From Liquidambar formosana (taxonomy: Eukaryota > Streptophyta > Magnoliopsida > Saxifragales > Altingiaceae), in assembly GCA_039720395.1 (NCBI GenBank), contig CM077828.1, positions 28,702,069 to 28,766,068 of the forward strand: DNA of 64,000 nucleotides, written 5' to 3'. Every line of letters begins with the position of its first letter. The stretch's first letter is position 1. Shown piece by piece: positions 20,225 to 32,900 of this stretch. Under the pieces are notes generated by a model. It searched no databases, had not been told where the DNA came from, and saw nothing but the letters and a program-made list of their open reading frames with translations. A program made the position numbers and the translations under genes.

Positions 20225-22111
20225 TCAAGGAGAGTGCAATGATGGTACAAGATGCAGAGGGATCTTTTTATGCATAACCAGCCCAAAACTCTCACTCATG
20301 TCCAATTCCTTCCCAGTTGTACCACCAGGCAAGTCCCAGTTGAACCAACACAAGAGGTTAGCAAGCACATATTTAGTTTCTAAGATCCCAAATGTCATCC
20401 CAGGGCAACACCTTCGCCCAGCACCAAATGGGATGAATTGGAAGTCTTGGCCTTTGAAATCAACTGGGTTATTCTCAAATCTCTCTGGGAGAAACTCTTT
20501 TAGCCTGTCCCACAATTTGGGATCCCTTTGAATTGCCCACACATTGATGAAAACTCTTGTTTTTGGAGGAATATTGTAACCTCCTAGTGTAACACTCACA
20601 TTTGATACTCTAGGAATCAAGAAAGGAGCAGGAGTATATAGTCTCAGAGTCTCTTTGATGATACAATTTAAGAGTCCATTTTATTGATATCAGCCTCATC
20701 AATCTTTGATTTCTTTCTAGCCACTCTTCTTACCTCTTCTTGGGCTTTCTTCATCATAGTTGGATTTTTCACTAACTCCGCCATTGTCCATTCCATTGTT
20801 GCTGAAGCAGTATCAGTTCTTGCAATAAACATGTCCTGTAATCAAACAAAAAGTAATAGGCATTAGAATTGAGTGCATATATATTTGTAATGAAAGAAAA
20901 AGTAATAGGCATCAGAGGGCAAATTATCACGTAAACAACAAAGTCATACTTTGATACCATATTAAATTTATAATTTAAAAGCTTAAACTGTTTAACGAAA
21001 GGCCCAATAGATATATGAAATTATATCAAACCCAATATGCATGCTAAGGGGGTTGGGGGCGGAAATTGGTATATCAAGTCATATCAAATCTAATATTTGG
21101 ATGATGGGCGATGTGGGATGTTATACTTTCCAACCATACGAGTGTCCATGTGCAAGAGTCTATATACCGGTAAGATTGCTTTGAGGTTGTCTTGAGTGAA
21201 ATCAACGTCAAGCATGCCATCCTTCTCGAGACGCAGCAGGGTGTCCACGAAGTCCATCTTATCAGACTGGTCATCCTCCCTCTTTGAAATCTTATGTTCA
21301 TCGATCACCTTGATCGAGGAAAGCGTGTAATCCTTGGCAAGTCTCCTTCAAATTTGCAGACAAGCCAGTAAGAGCATCCATCCATCCCATGGAGGGAAAG
21401 AAATCTTCAAAGCAAAAAGCTCCAAAGAGTTCCATTGCCCTCCTCGATAATTCTCCAAAACTTTTCTCCCCATCTTCTTCCCCAAATTTCCTACCAAAAA
21501 CAGCTCTTGAAACTATGTTGTTCGAGGTACTAACTAGCATCTCACCAAGATCAGTAATTGAAGCTCCTTGGAGACACAAACAACGCGTCTTCTCGATCAA
21601 ATCTGCCACTTCTTCTTCCCTAATGAACTGAAATGATTGAACCCTTTTGAGGGTTAAAAGCTCAAGAACACAGATCTTCCTAGCTTGTCTCCAATAGTCC
21701 CCATATGGACAAAATGCTAGGTTTTTGCACCCATAGTAGAAAACATTTGCAGCCTTCGTTTGGATCCTATTCGCGAAAGTTGTGTCATGGGTGTTCATGA
21801 TTTCTCTAGCTAATTCTGCGGATGAAACCACGAGAGTTTGATCGAGCATTACCCAACTGTAGGAGCATTAGAGGGCCAAACTTATTGGAGAGGGCTTGAA
21901 AGGAGCGGTGAGGGAGCGTGCCTAGCTGGTGAAGATTGCCGATTAGTGGTAGCTTTGGTGGTGATGGAGGCAACATAAGTTTGTCACCTCTGGGGAGATT
22001 AAGCAAAAGTAGAATAGAGAAGAGGAAAAGAAGTGGTAGGAGAAAGGAAGTGAACAGAGTTGCTCTGTGTAGCTATTGCCACAATTGTTGCAACAGTGTT
22101 AGTAGGGCCAT
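20225..22111 (-). pseudogene. Divergent type I CYP71-family P450 pseudogene
   Basis: Exon 1 is 21168-22111 and exon 2 is 20225-20835; intron donor CCG|GTATAT, acceptor ATTACAG|GAC. Lesions are a TAG at codon 13, a ~4-bp insertion near 21840 (after LQLGNA), a 1-bp insertion near 21307 (CAAGGTG for CAGGTG), and a 1-bp deletion near 20673 before the K-helix. The I-helix reads ARTDTA instead of GGTDTT, and the heme loop reads FGAGRRCCPG, keeping the ligand Cys but replacing the Gly before it. It is more diverged than the other type I copies and lacks their conserved TATA/leader block, so it is the oldest dead member. Confidence 0.9.
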
Positions 22112-23319
22112 ATTCCCTCTTCTATCTACTGCTACTACACATTAGAAATAACAAAGCAGCTCTTCAATTACATAATAGCAGCCTCAGCTTCAAATGAATA
22201 TATCACAATTATGAAATTTTGTCTGGCTATGGGGCTGAAGAGAGTTGATCGGATCTTAGAATCTAATTCTTCTGTATCAATATTATTTTTGTGTTTATGT
22301 TTATGTTTTTTTTTTTTTTTTTTTTTTTTGGGTCAAGCGGGGTATCTTAAGCCATTAAACTTAAATTAATCATTCTATGATGCACAAACTACCTGCAAGT
22401 CCGTATATCTGATAGTGAAGGAACTAAGAGTGTTTATGCTTAATTATAGGTAAGAAAATAGAAAAAGAAAAATGCTAATGCTTTCCTTCACAAAAATATT
22501 AATAATAATCACCTTGCTTAATTTTCTTGTCGTGGCATCTGAAGGGTGAACCCCTTTAAAATGCATGGTGCGCCCATCACAACAATTCTATGCATGCCAT
22601 TTTTATTTTAATTTTTAATTTTTTAAATCTTTTTGAGAAAATAGAGAAAGAAAAATGCCAATGCTTTCCTTCACAAAATATTATTGATCATCGATCACCT
22701 TATTTTTTTGTAGTGGCATCCGAAAGGTGAACCTCTTTAAAATGGTGCGCCAACCATAACAATTCGATGGCATGCCCCTTTGTTTTTTTCTTTATTTGGC
22801 TATTGGCCTAAGGTGTCCAGATCAACTCTTGACCCGACTGTTTTTGGGTCTGAACTTAAGGCCACAGCACATTTAAGGGCGTAATCAGTCGAAAAAATAT
22901 GGGTGGGTGGCTGACCCCTTGAGAGAACAAGAAGTAAAAACGAGTATCTTCTTGAAGCATAAGTATTAGAATCAACTAATTAAGCTACATCTTAAGATAA
23001 ATTGGCTTTTTCTTTGGGTAAATTAGGTACATGAAACTCCTTTAAACTATTGGCCGGCGGCTAGTTTCATGACACCATCTAAAGCAATGTTTTATAACAT
23101 AATCATTAATAAAACAACTTATTTATCACGGATTGGATGTCACAATTGTGGCCACCTCATGCCCTATTTTCAGGGCATCGACATGGTCAATTACGTACAA
23201 GCAACTCACTTTCCAATTTCCATTATATATGATAAATAACAGTAAAAATATTAATTAATTATAACAGTCACCATTATTGAAATAATACTAAAATCACTCT
23301 CGAGGAGAGAGATTTTGTT

Positions 23320-23353
<34 letters not shown>

Positions 23354-25316
23354 CGTAATAATATTTTGTTTAGCCATTGTTTTTTCCTTCTCCTTTTCAA
23401 TTTTATTTTTTATTTTTGACTAATTGATAACATTACTAAATTGTACTAATAATAAAATGTCACATACAATAAAGACACCCAACAAACATATTTTTACAAT
23501 GGCCTCTCCCTCATCCCTCCTCCTATGAGCTCTCTCATTTTATAGCTATTTTGGACCTAAAATTCAAGTAATACACAGCATCACCATATTTATAGCATCG
23601 ATTGAGTTCATTACATTGGAATAAATTCAACTGAAACTATGTTAAAATGGACTCATACGCCGGTCAATTTTAACATATTTTTTAGTTAAATCTTTACCAA
23701 TGGGATTAACTCTGTGTCAAATGAGATGACTTGGCCTTGCCTATGATTAAATGTCTGAAATAATTAAAATAATGAGAGAGCTCACGAGAGAAGAATGAGG
23801 GCATCCTAATTGTAGTTGAACTCTTTTTTATTTAACTTTGGACCGACTTCGAGAAAAAAAATCAAAAACAAAAGTAAACAAAGTATGAGCTTGCAGGTGA
23901 ATTATGCGTTGTGTGAGACTAGCCTAGATTCAAACCTCAATGAGAGTAGGCTTGGATACCCACATCTGCTGAAAAAAATAATATATAATTATTAATAAAA
24001 AAAGAGATTGATGATCTAAGATTTTATCTTGTAGTTTAATTCATGATTTGTTGTTTCTCAACTGCCATTGTTATAAGCAAACATATTTAATACTAATACT
24101 TAATATATTACTTTGCTATGATTGATAATTTAATTTATATGCTAATGATTCTTGATATTATAATCCATTCCCATTTTAAAAACATTGACCATGTTTTGCA
24201 CGAGGTCCTAGTTCCTGTCAAGGATTAATCATTTGGTCTACATGCACTAGCTTCACAATTTACCACGAAAATTAGGAATAAAAGAATTCAATTAGCTACG
24301 TATTATTTTATGTTGCCAATCGATCTCAATATCTTCCCTTTTCCTAAATAAAATAATAATAATTTAATTCTGGAAAAAAAAAAAAAAAAACCTACAATTT
24401 GTTGCACCAATAAATTAAGGATGTTGGCGCTTGGTAATCTACAAAATGTTCTGTGCCAATGACCTTTGCGTATAATGGCATGTCCGATCCTAATATGGGT
24501 GTGGGGTTTGCGAAGGTCTTGGCTTTGACTCCATGTGGGTGTGTGTGTGGGTGCTCCTATCATTTGGCCCAAAAAAAATAATAATAAATAAAAAAATCTA
24601 CTAAAAAATGTTTTGCATAAATTTGCCCCAATATCTCTCATATGCTAATCTAAAGACCTTGTACATAATTAAATCTGTCACCAATATTTGTCACATCGGA
24701 GTAGCATGCATGGTTTTGAAAAGGCAATCAGTCAATAGGGCCATATATGAATTTCCGAATTTTAGCTGCACTTTTGGCAAAAATAAAAAAATCTTGGAAT
24801 TAGCCTATTATCCAATAAGTTGGTCATTTTTTTTTTTTTTAGAGTTAGAAGTCTATATGTGTTTAATGCTAGGGATTCACAAGGTAGAAATTAATGAACT
24901 CATTCACTCTAAAGTAGAAACAATATTTGCCCTACTCCACCTTTCTAAGTTGTTATATTGAAAACCTTAACATGACAATTTTGTAATGACAAATATGCGG
25001 GTAGAGGGACGCATGTCTAGTAAAATAAATCAGATCCACATGCTACACATATGTCTATACATGTCTACATGTTCGTCGATATTGCTAAATTAAAAACAAC
25101 GCTTAATTAGAAATGATAGACCGTCATCATTGATAGCACTACTAGGCAACTTGGGAGACACAATATATCTTAGGAGAAATACAACTTATTCTTATTCTAA
25201 TTGTTCAGTCGATCAAAGACAAATCAAAATACAATCTTAAGAGAAAACTGCATGAAGACTTTAAATTAGAGATATATTAAATTTAGAGCACAACCTGGAT
25301 CTTCTCAACCAATTAG
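22112..25316. other. Intergenic region with a direct-repeat pair and (TA)n
   Basis: Two diverged direct copies of about 150 bp (22455-22600 and 22632-22780), sharing ATGCTTTCCTTCACAAAA and GGTGAACC; a (TA)n tract at 23319-23346. From about 24130 onward the DNA is the 3' flank of type I genes, also found at 33.12, 42.24 and 47.64 kb. No gene seen. Confidence 0.5.
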
Positions 25317-27186
25317 CTAGTGAGAGTGCAATGATGGTACGAGAAGAAGAGGGATCTTCTTATGCATAACTATCCCATAAACTTCACCCATGTCCAAGTC
25401 ATTCCTAGTTGCACCACCAGGCAACTCCCAGTCAAACCAATACAAGAGGTTGGCAAGCACAAGTGTAGCTCCTACCATCCCAAATGTTATCCCAGGACAA
25501 CCCCTTCGCCCAGCACCAAATGGGATGAATTGGAAGTCTTGGCCTTTGAAATCAACCGTATTATTAATGAATCTCTCTGGGAGAAACTCTTTTGGCCTAT
25601 CCCATAAATTGGGGTCCCTTTGAATTGCCCACACATTGATGAAAATTCTTGTTTTGGGGGGTATATCATAACCTTCCAATGTAGTGACACTTGCAATTGA
25701 TTCTCGGGGAACCAAGAAAGGAGCAGGAGGATATAATCTTAGCGTCTCTTTGATGATACATTTTAGATAGTCCATTTTATCGACATCAACCTCATCTACC
25801 TTTGATTTCTTTCCAACCACTCTTCTTACCTCATCTTGGGCCTTCCTCATCATAGTTGGATTTTTCATGAGTTCTGCCATCACCCATTCAATGGTTGCTG
25901 AAGTTGTATCAGTTCCCCCAACAAACATGTCCTGAAGAATAGTAAAAATGAAAAAAAAAAAAAAAAAAGGTTATTCATTAAAGAGAATACTCATTGATCA
26001 ATCTATTTTATTGATCGACTTATGATAACCCATGCAATAATAGCATTGCTTGTTCTCGTGTCTTGTAATCAAACAGAGGAATAATTAACATGAGAGCCTA
26101 CGTCCTATATATTAGTGCATAGGTTACCCCTATGGATCAAATAGCATTGCTCGCTACTCTGAAAAACATGTCCTATAATTAATCAACCAAAGAAATAATA
26201 GACATGAGAGTGTGTATGTGCTTGTGTGCATGCAAGGGTTGACGTACCAATAGGATTCCTTTGAGGTTATCTTGAGTGAGATTAATGTCAAGCATGCCAT
26301 CCTTCTGAATACTGAGTAGAATTTCTACAAAGTCTTTCTTATCAGATTGGCCATTAATGTCGCTATTTGAAATCTTATGCTCATCGATCACCTGATCAAG
26401 GAATACATCTAATGCTCTAGAAGTCTCCTTTAAACTTGCATCCAAGCCAGTAAGAACATCCATCCATCCCATTGAGGGAAAGAAATCCTCAAAGCAAAAG
26501 GCTGCAAAGAGCTCCATTGCCTTCCTCGTTACTTCTCCAAAACTTTTCTTACCAATTTCTCTTTCAAATTTTCGACCAAGAACAGCCTTTGAAACTATGT
26601 TGTTTGAGATAGTAAGAAGCATCTCACCAAGATTAATTGAAGCTTTTTCCCCACACGAATGACTTATCTTCCTTATCAATTCTCCAACTTCTTCTTCCCT
26701 TTCCAACTGAAATGATTGCACCCTTTTGACACTCAAAAGCTCAAGAACACAAATCTTCCTAACTTGTCTCCAATAATTCCCATATGGACAAAATCCCACG
26801 CTAGTGCACCCATAATAGAAAACGTTCGCAGCCTTTGTTTGGACCCTATTTGCAAAAGTTGTGTCATGGGTCTTCATGATTTCTCTAGCTATATCTGCTG
26901 ATGAGACCACAAGGGTAGGCGCGTTGCCCAAGTGTAGGAGCAATAGAGGGCCATATCTCTTGGAGAGGGCTCGAAAAGAGCGGTGTGGGAGCTTTCCTAG
27001 CTGGTGAAGATTGCCGATTAGTGGTAGCTTTGGTGGTGATGGAGGTAACTTACTTAGTTTTCCACCTCTAAGGAGTTTAAGCAAAAGTAGAGGCGAGATT
27101 AGGAGAAGTGAGAGGAGAATGGCATTGATCAGTGTTGCCCTATGTAGCTCTTGCAACAGTTGTTGCAAAAATGATAGTAGAGCCAT
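25317..27186 (-). CDS. Cytochrome P450, CYP71 family, type I (intact, 517 aa)
   Basis: Exon 1 26248-27186 (313 codons), intron 25932-26247 (donor TTG|GTACGT, acceptor CTTCAG|GAC, phase 0), exon 2 25317-25931. The protein is a typical microsomal A-type P450: Leu-rich anchor (about 19-39), proline hinge (48-55), C-helix W139/R143, I-helix GGTDTT (318-323), K-helix E375-xx-R378, PERF (431-434) and heme loop [10 protein letters not shown] with ligand Cys458. Length is usual for CYP71 (about 500). All motifs are intact and no stops occur. It acts on the ER membrane with cytochrome P450 reductase, oxidising a small metabolite; CYP71 members make terpenoids, alkaloids, cyanogens or phenolics, and the substrate cannot be inferred here. 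Subfamily left open. Confidence 0.93.
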
Positions 27187-27320
27187 TCCTTAGCTTTCTT
27201 GGTAATTATTAACAAACCAGCACTTCAATTATATAAGATGGACCACCTTCAGCTACTTCAATTATATAAGATGGACCACCTTCAGCTTCATCTGTACTCA
27301 AGTATAAATAAGTTGAATAA
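27187..27320 (-). promoter_or_regulatory. Type I promoter with TATA box and tandem leader motif
   Basis: TATTTATA at 27303-27310 on the minus strand. Two copies of the GGACCACCTTCAGCT-containing leader motif lie between it and the ATG at 27186, here nearly identical to each other. Confidence 0.65.
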
Positions 27321-27787
27321 AAACACTTGGACAAGTTTGCATGGCTTCAAATGGAAAAATAAAAAATAAAGGTGAATATATTATATATATATAAGGATAA
27401 CCTACGATCAGATGAGAACGTGCAGCATGATTTAAAATTTCCACAAATATGCCCACTTATCAATACCCTTAACTCTCTTGAAATGGCCATAACATCAGTT
27501 GGTCTAAATTTTTAAGAACACCCAAATGGAAGCCAAGCAAGCATTTGGCTCCCTTGTATTCGCCCGGCCATGCTATAATAGAGATTACAATAAGGTTGGT
27601 AATGGCCTCATGTTTTAGCTTTGCAAGTTAGACGTGTAGAAGATGTTCAGATTTGGTTGGAAGAAATTCCTCATAGCGAGGCCCAGTATTCTCTGGCCCA
27701 ATTTTTTAAAAAACTTCTATAATCATGGTGAAGGTAACAAAACTGAAAGAGGCCCAAGAACAGCATTTCCAAGTTCAAAAAGCAATA
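27321..27787. other. Type I upstream flank
   Basis: Counterpart of 1401-1823 plus 2753-2827. The uninterrupted CTTCTATAATCATGG near 27713 is the empty site of the Mutator-like insertion. No gene seen. Confidence 0.6.
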
Positions 27788-28069
27788 CTTCATACGTTTC
27801 ATATTAATTGTTTTCCTTCTTATTTTGGGACATTTCAAAACTATTGTCCTAATAAAAAAGGCAATGACTTTATATTAATCAAATTCCCAAAGTACCCATA
27901 TTCATGGTACTAATTCCACAATATGGATAAAATCAACTCGATTAATGATTTGTATTGCCTTTAGGGCAAAATTGGAATATTAAATTATAAAGGTAAGTGT
28001 GAAAGCATTTAAGAGAACTTAAAAAATTGTGTTTTTTCAAACATGACAATTAATAAAAAACATAGGGAG
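27788..28069. mobile_element. Degenerate Stowaway-like MITE
   Basis: Same position and wear pattern as 2828-3110 (left end CTTCATACG, right end ATAGGGAG, TA flanks). Confidence 0.6.
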
Positions 28070-28077
28070 TAGAAAAA

Positions 28078-28470
28078 GGGGGGCGGTTAGCTAGTTGTTG
28101 CAATCTTTGACTTTATTTGCACAACCACTTCTTTTAATTTATCAAGGTTTTATGAAAAATATAAAAATTGACCGTATTATTCACTAAAAATCATTATTTT
28201 GAACAATTTTGCAAAAAAAAAATTTTCCAAAATTTATTGTTTATGTAGGTTTTTTAGCCATTTATGGTATTTGCTTTATTTTTTACCAAAAAGTCCGCTT
28301 AAGCAAAAGATTTTGAAAATCATGCTTTTGCAAAGTTGTTCAAAATAATGTTTTTTAGTAAATATCGCAACCAGTTTTCGTAAAAAAACCTTGTATATTT
28401 TTCTAAAATCTTAAAAAAAATTAAAATTAATGAATGTGCAAATAAAATAAAGGTTGCAAAAAAGGGCCCC
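28078..28470. mobile_element. AT-rich foldback MITE (family copy 2)
   Basis: Left arm TTTATTTGCACA, right arm TGTGCAAATAAA, with the interior pairing as in copy 1 at 3120. No coding capacity. Confidence 0.55.
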
Positions 28471-29400
28471 TAAAATGTATAAAAAAAATTAAAAAAAAAT
28501 AAAAAAGGAAAAAAGAGAGAGAGAGTGCGAGAGGAGAGAGAAGAAAAGGGGTAACTGGGAAATCTTTTTGATCTAATGCACTGAACAACAATAAAGAGGG
28601 GGATGGGATCCAAGCTTTTCCAACACAGCAAACAAGAACCTCTCTTCATTTTTTTTTTTTTTTTTTTTTTTCTTGCTGACGAAAAATCTTGGCTTTGTCC
28701 TTGCCTATTGCAAAAGGAGACATATTTTTCATGCTGACGGAAAATCTCAGCGTTTTTCAAAATATTTTATGTGGGTTTTCTAAAAACCGGCTCTTGATCT
28801 CTTGGATCAAAGTTAACCTTTTTTTAAACCTCAAATTAAAAAAATTAAACAAGTGGGCAAGAAATCAAGGAGTTTCTAAATGTCTTCCGGAAAAGTGAGT
28901 ACACCGTAGTAAAACTAGATACTCTATATGTAACTTGAGTAACTTGAGTGTACTTACCAAACGTCAGGCGTGGACATTCGGACTAACTTTGTATCTAACA
29001 AATCCTTTTGTAGATTCCCAAACAGCCCTTAAGTAAAACAAAAAATTGAAGGACAAACCCAAGAAAGAGGAGATATGATGTAGTCTTATGAGGGAGATGT
29101 CAAGTCTGACACCTTTATAGCGGCCGCCGGGGGGGGGGGGGGGGATATGATGTAGTCTATGAGGGAGATGTCAAGTCTGATATCTTTATAGCCATTTATA
29201 GTCAATTGGCAACAAGGCAGAAAGAGAGGCGGGGGTGGGGGAGAGAGGTTGGTAGTCAAATGTAATCATGTTGATAGTTATTTTGTAGTAAGTTGACAGG
29301 CAAACCCTTGGTTTGGCATTATAATTGGAGTGGTAGTTACCAAAAGGCGTCATTTCCCCTGAGGGAAGAAAATGCTTACCTGTAGGGTCCTTACATCATG

Positions 29401-29435
<35 letters not shown>

Positions 29436-29516
29436 TCTTACCTACCGGCCTTATGATGGTGTGATCACTGTTTGCATGGCTCAATTACCCATGCTTCATG
29501 ATTGAGGGAGGGAGAA
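28471..29516. other. Intergenic region with NotI/poly-G anomaly
   Basis: Type I upstream DNA. It contains a ~50-bp duplication (29069-29119 and 29145-29193) around GCGGCCGC (29120-29127) and a run of 16 G (29129-29144), and a (GA)n tract at 29405-29432. No gene seen. Confidence 0.6.
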
Positions 29517-29924
29517 GGGCAGCTTTTACAATTATTTAACTTTATTTGTAAACTTTGATGCTTTTTATATTTTAAAATATTATAAAAAATATAACAAAAA
29601 TTTTATGAAAATCATTGCGTGATAAAATAAAAAATATTATTTCAAATAATCTTATAAGGGAAATTTTTTTTTAAAATTTAAAGGAATTTTTGATTATTTA
29701 TAATCTCTACAGTTAATTTTGCAGAAATAGAAGTTATAAAAGATCAAAAAATTTATTTAAACGACTGATTTTAAGAATTTTTTTTTTACGAAATTATTTA
29801 AAATAATATCTTCTAATAAATAATATATAGGTTTTTATGAAAATTTTTTATAATTTTCATAAAAAATTTGAGAAATTTAAATAAATATGATGTACAAATA
29901 AATTAAGGATTTCAAAAGCTGCCC
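29517..29924. mobile_element. AT-rich foldback MITE (family copy 3)
   Basis: Termini GGGCAGCTTTT and AAAAGCTGCCC are exact inverse repeats, followed inward by TTTATTTGTA and its inverse. The interior is AT-rich and self-complementary. This copy and 38443-38824 share the GGGCAGCTTTT-like end, unlike copies 1 and 2. Confidence 0.65.
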
Positions 29925-32900
29925 TCTTGAGAGAGAGAGAAAGAGAGAGAGAGAGAGAAGGGTGCCTCGGGCTCGAACCTGGCCCCATGGGAATCTAAAG
30001 CAATGTTTTATAATGTTATCTTAGATAAAGCGACTAATTTGTCACGGGGTGGAATAAGTGGATGCCACCTCATGACCCATTTCCAAGCCAATTACATTCA
30101 ACTCACTTTCCAATTTCCATTATAATAGTTAATTTTAAAAATATTAAATAGTTATTATAGTCATCATTATTGAAATAATAGTAACTTTACTTATAAATAC
30201 TTGTAGATGATAGACAGCTTATAGGTGATTACATTGATTATAATAAACAATTCGAGACTTGTGGAGTGCACACTTTTTCTTATCTTTTTTGGGCGGCAGA
30301 TCCCATAATGATCACTCTAGAGGAGAGAGATTTTGTTTAGCTATACACTTCGCACATCAAATTTAAGTAAACACACAGCATCACCATATTTATAGCATTA
30401 ATTTCATTACATTTGAATACATTCAACTCAAAATATAATAAAATGGACCCACACAGCGGAAAATTTTAACATATGTTAGTTGAATTTTTACCAATGGAAT
30501 CAATGTACTCTGTCAAATATGATGATCTGACCCTGTCTATAATTAAATATTTGGATTTATTACAATATTTATTAAAATATCAATTAACAATTACAAGTTA
30601 CAACATAGGATTAGGGTTTGACGACTCGACCAACTCATATTGCACGACTAGTAGCCATTAAAAACCAGTGTAAGACAATTGACCTCAAAATAAAAGTCAT
30701 GTGGAGGAACAAGAGGCTTATATGAGGATTTGTACATCTTCAAGTTGGTGTTCATACCAAGTAAGCAAAGATCGATCACCAACTCGCAAAGACAGTGAAG
30801 AAGGCAAATCAATGGTCAGGACTTAGGACTTAGGAATTTGTTACCAATTGTTGGGGAGATAGGGGAGTCCCAAAATTTAATACAAAACTTATGACAGAAA
30901 ATTATTTATGTCTCATAAAAAGAACTAGAAGGGCTATCATTAATTATAAACACATTATCAATAGATAGTTTAAGACTTCAAGTCTCCAACTTCTACCATT
31001 ACAATTAGTTTTAAAACTTCATAATATGGGTGACAAAAAAATTTGGCATCAATCTTATTAGACTTACATAAATAAATAAATTATGTTAGAAAATGACTCC
31101 TAAATCATTTTTAAGCTCTCAATCCATTTTTCATCATAAAATTGTGATGTCATTATAACAAGGGTTATGACATCAACATCTCGCCAAACAAGAATTAAAT
31201 ATATATATTTATTTTTTATTATATATTAGGAACAATCAGAGCTTAATCATAAATACACAACTATTGATGGCAAAACATATTCCAAATCATGGATATAAAA
31301 ATAATATAATCAACCTGATACTTAATATTATCCATTTCAATAAATCTATCAAATCAAGTACAATCTGTATATGTTATCTCCATCTCCTACAGTTATTTCC
31401 AGTGAGAGTTTCAACTGCAAACATTTGGCTAGCTATTAAGAGCAAAAAAGTTAAAACTGCGAAAACAATTCAAATATAAATATCACATACATCCAAACAT
31501 AATACATGCAATTACAATAATAGATGACCATTTCCTTTATCTAACCAATATAGACAATTGATTAGATATACCCATAGATAATTTTGAAAACCATATGAAT
31601 CTTACTATGGCAAGGGCCTGGGTGTATCTATATAAACTCCCCTTTGGGGCAAAGAATACAACATGCTAATCGGTGCTTTCCAAAAACTTTATCTTGAAAC
31701 TAATCGATAAGAATTGCATAGATTTTCAAGAAGTCCATCACCTTTAGGCAGAAGATACCCTCTAGATCCATGCACTCCACCAATCACCCCATGCCATTCT
31801 TGAATTGCTACACACAATAACCCTCTTTGGATAGGTGATTTTATGCAACAACCCAAAAATGCAATCTTATCTCGTAATACTTTGAATGAAGAAATATGTT
31901 AATCTTTGTGAATAAGCCATTTTGGCAGCTACCACCCACTTTAGCCAACTACATTCCCCAAACTGGGATACCCTTTATATCCATTTAAAATCTCAATCAC
32001 AATTCTTTATTTGCATGCTAAAATTAATTTGTATGTGATTGAAAATAATTCAAAAATTCATTTATTCATTTATTAATTAGTTAGTGCATGAATACATGAC
32101 CCAAAAATATTTTATGGTATAATAATAAATCCAAAAAGAATATACCATCACATTAACTACGCATTGGAAAATTACATAATAAAATTTTACCATAAATTTT
32201 GCACATTAAATATAGAAGAATTACAAAGTAGACGAACAACACAGTTACCTTTTACACTAACCAGTACAAATCTAAAAAATGTAATATATGAGCACTTGTC
32301 GTATGCTTAAAGTTTAAGCAAATTTATGTACCACTATAAAAACACATGCCCTTACTAGTATGAGACATGCCATTAAGCTCAAGGGGTATTAGTCATTATT
32401 ATGTCTAAGGAGAGTCACATATTTTCACAATTATTTTGGGACATTGCCACACATATTGTAAATTTGTACTAAAAGTATTATGCCAAAAATCAAACAAAAA
32501 TAAGCCAACAATTTAAAATATTCAACATAGTCCCTAAAGTACCCTTCCCTTTTTCTTTTTTCTTTTTTTTAAATAAACGAAAACCTTATAGTACGTGCGC
32601 AGGACCAGCTGGAAAAATTGCTTGTCAAAATTCAAATTAGGTTTACTGTACACAGCGAACATGCCTATCCTACGTGTGTGCTTGGTGAAATAGGCTAGGG
32701 GTAATCCCCTACCTCTACCCAGGTCATGCATGCCAATACGCGTATATGGAAACGAGTCTTCACAAAATTTAATTTTCTCTACTTAATTTGGTAAGATAAT
32801 AAAAGTGAAATCTAATTTAGACCATTAAAACATGTATCCATGGAGCAAGTATTGTCCACAAATTGGCCATCAAATCCTCAAGAAACCATATGTTATGAAC

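Noticed and set aside
24470..24580. Possible tRNA-derived SINE in the type I 3' flank (also 33430 and 47680)
   Set aside because: GGCTTTGACTCC-like motif resembles a pol III B box, but no convincing A box, tail or target duplication; it is simply part of the duplicated flank.
25362..25623. ORFs of 60-80 codons antisense to P450 exons (also 26716, 35374, 49890, 57701)
   Set aside because: Shadow frames opposite strongly conserved P450 coding sequence; they recur wherever the exon is duplicated.
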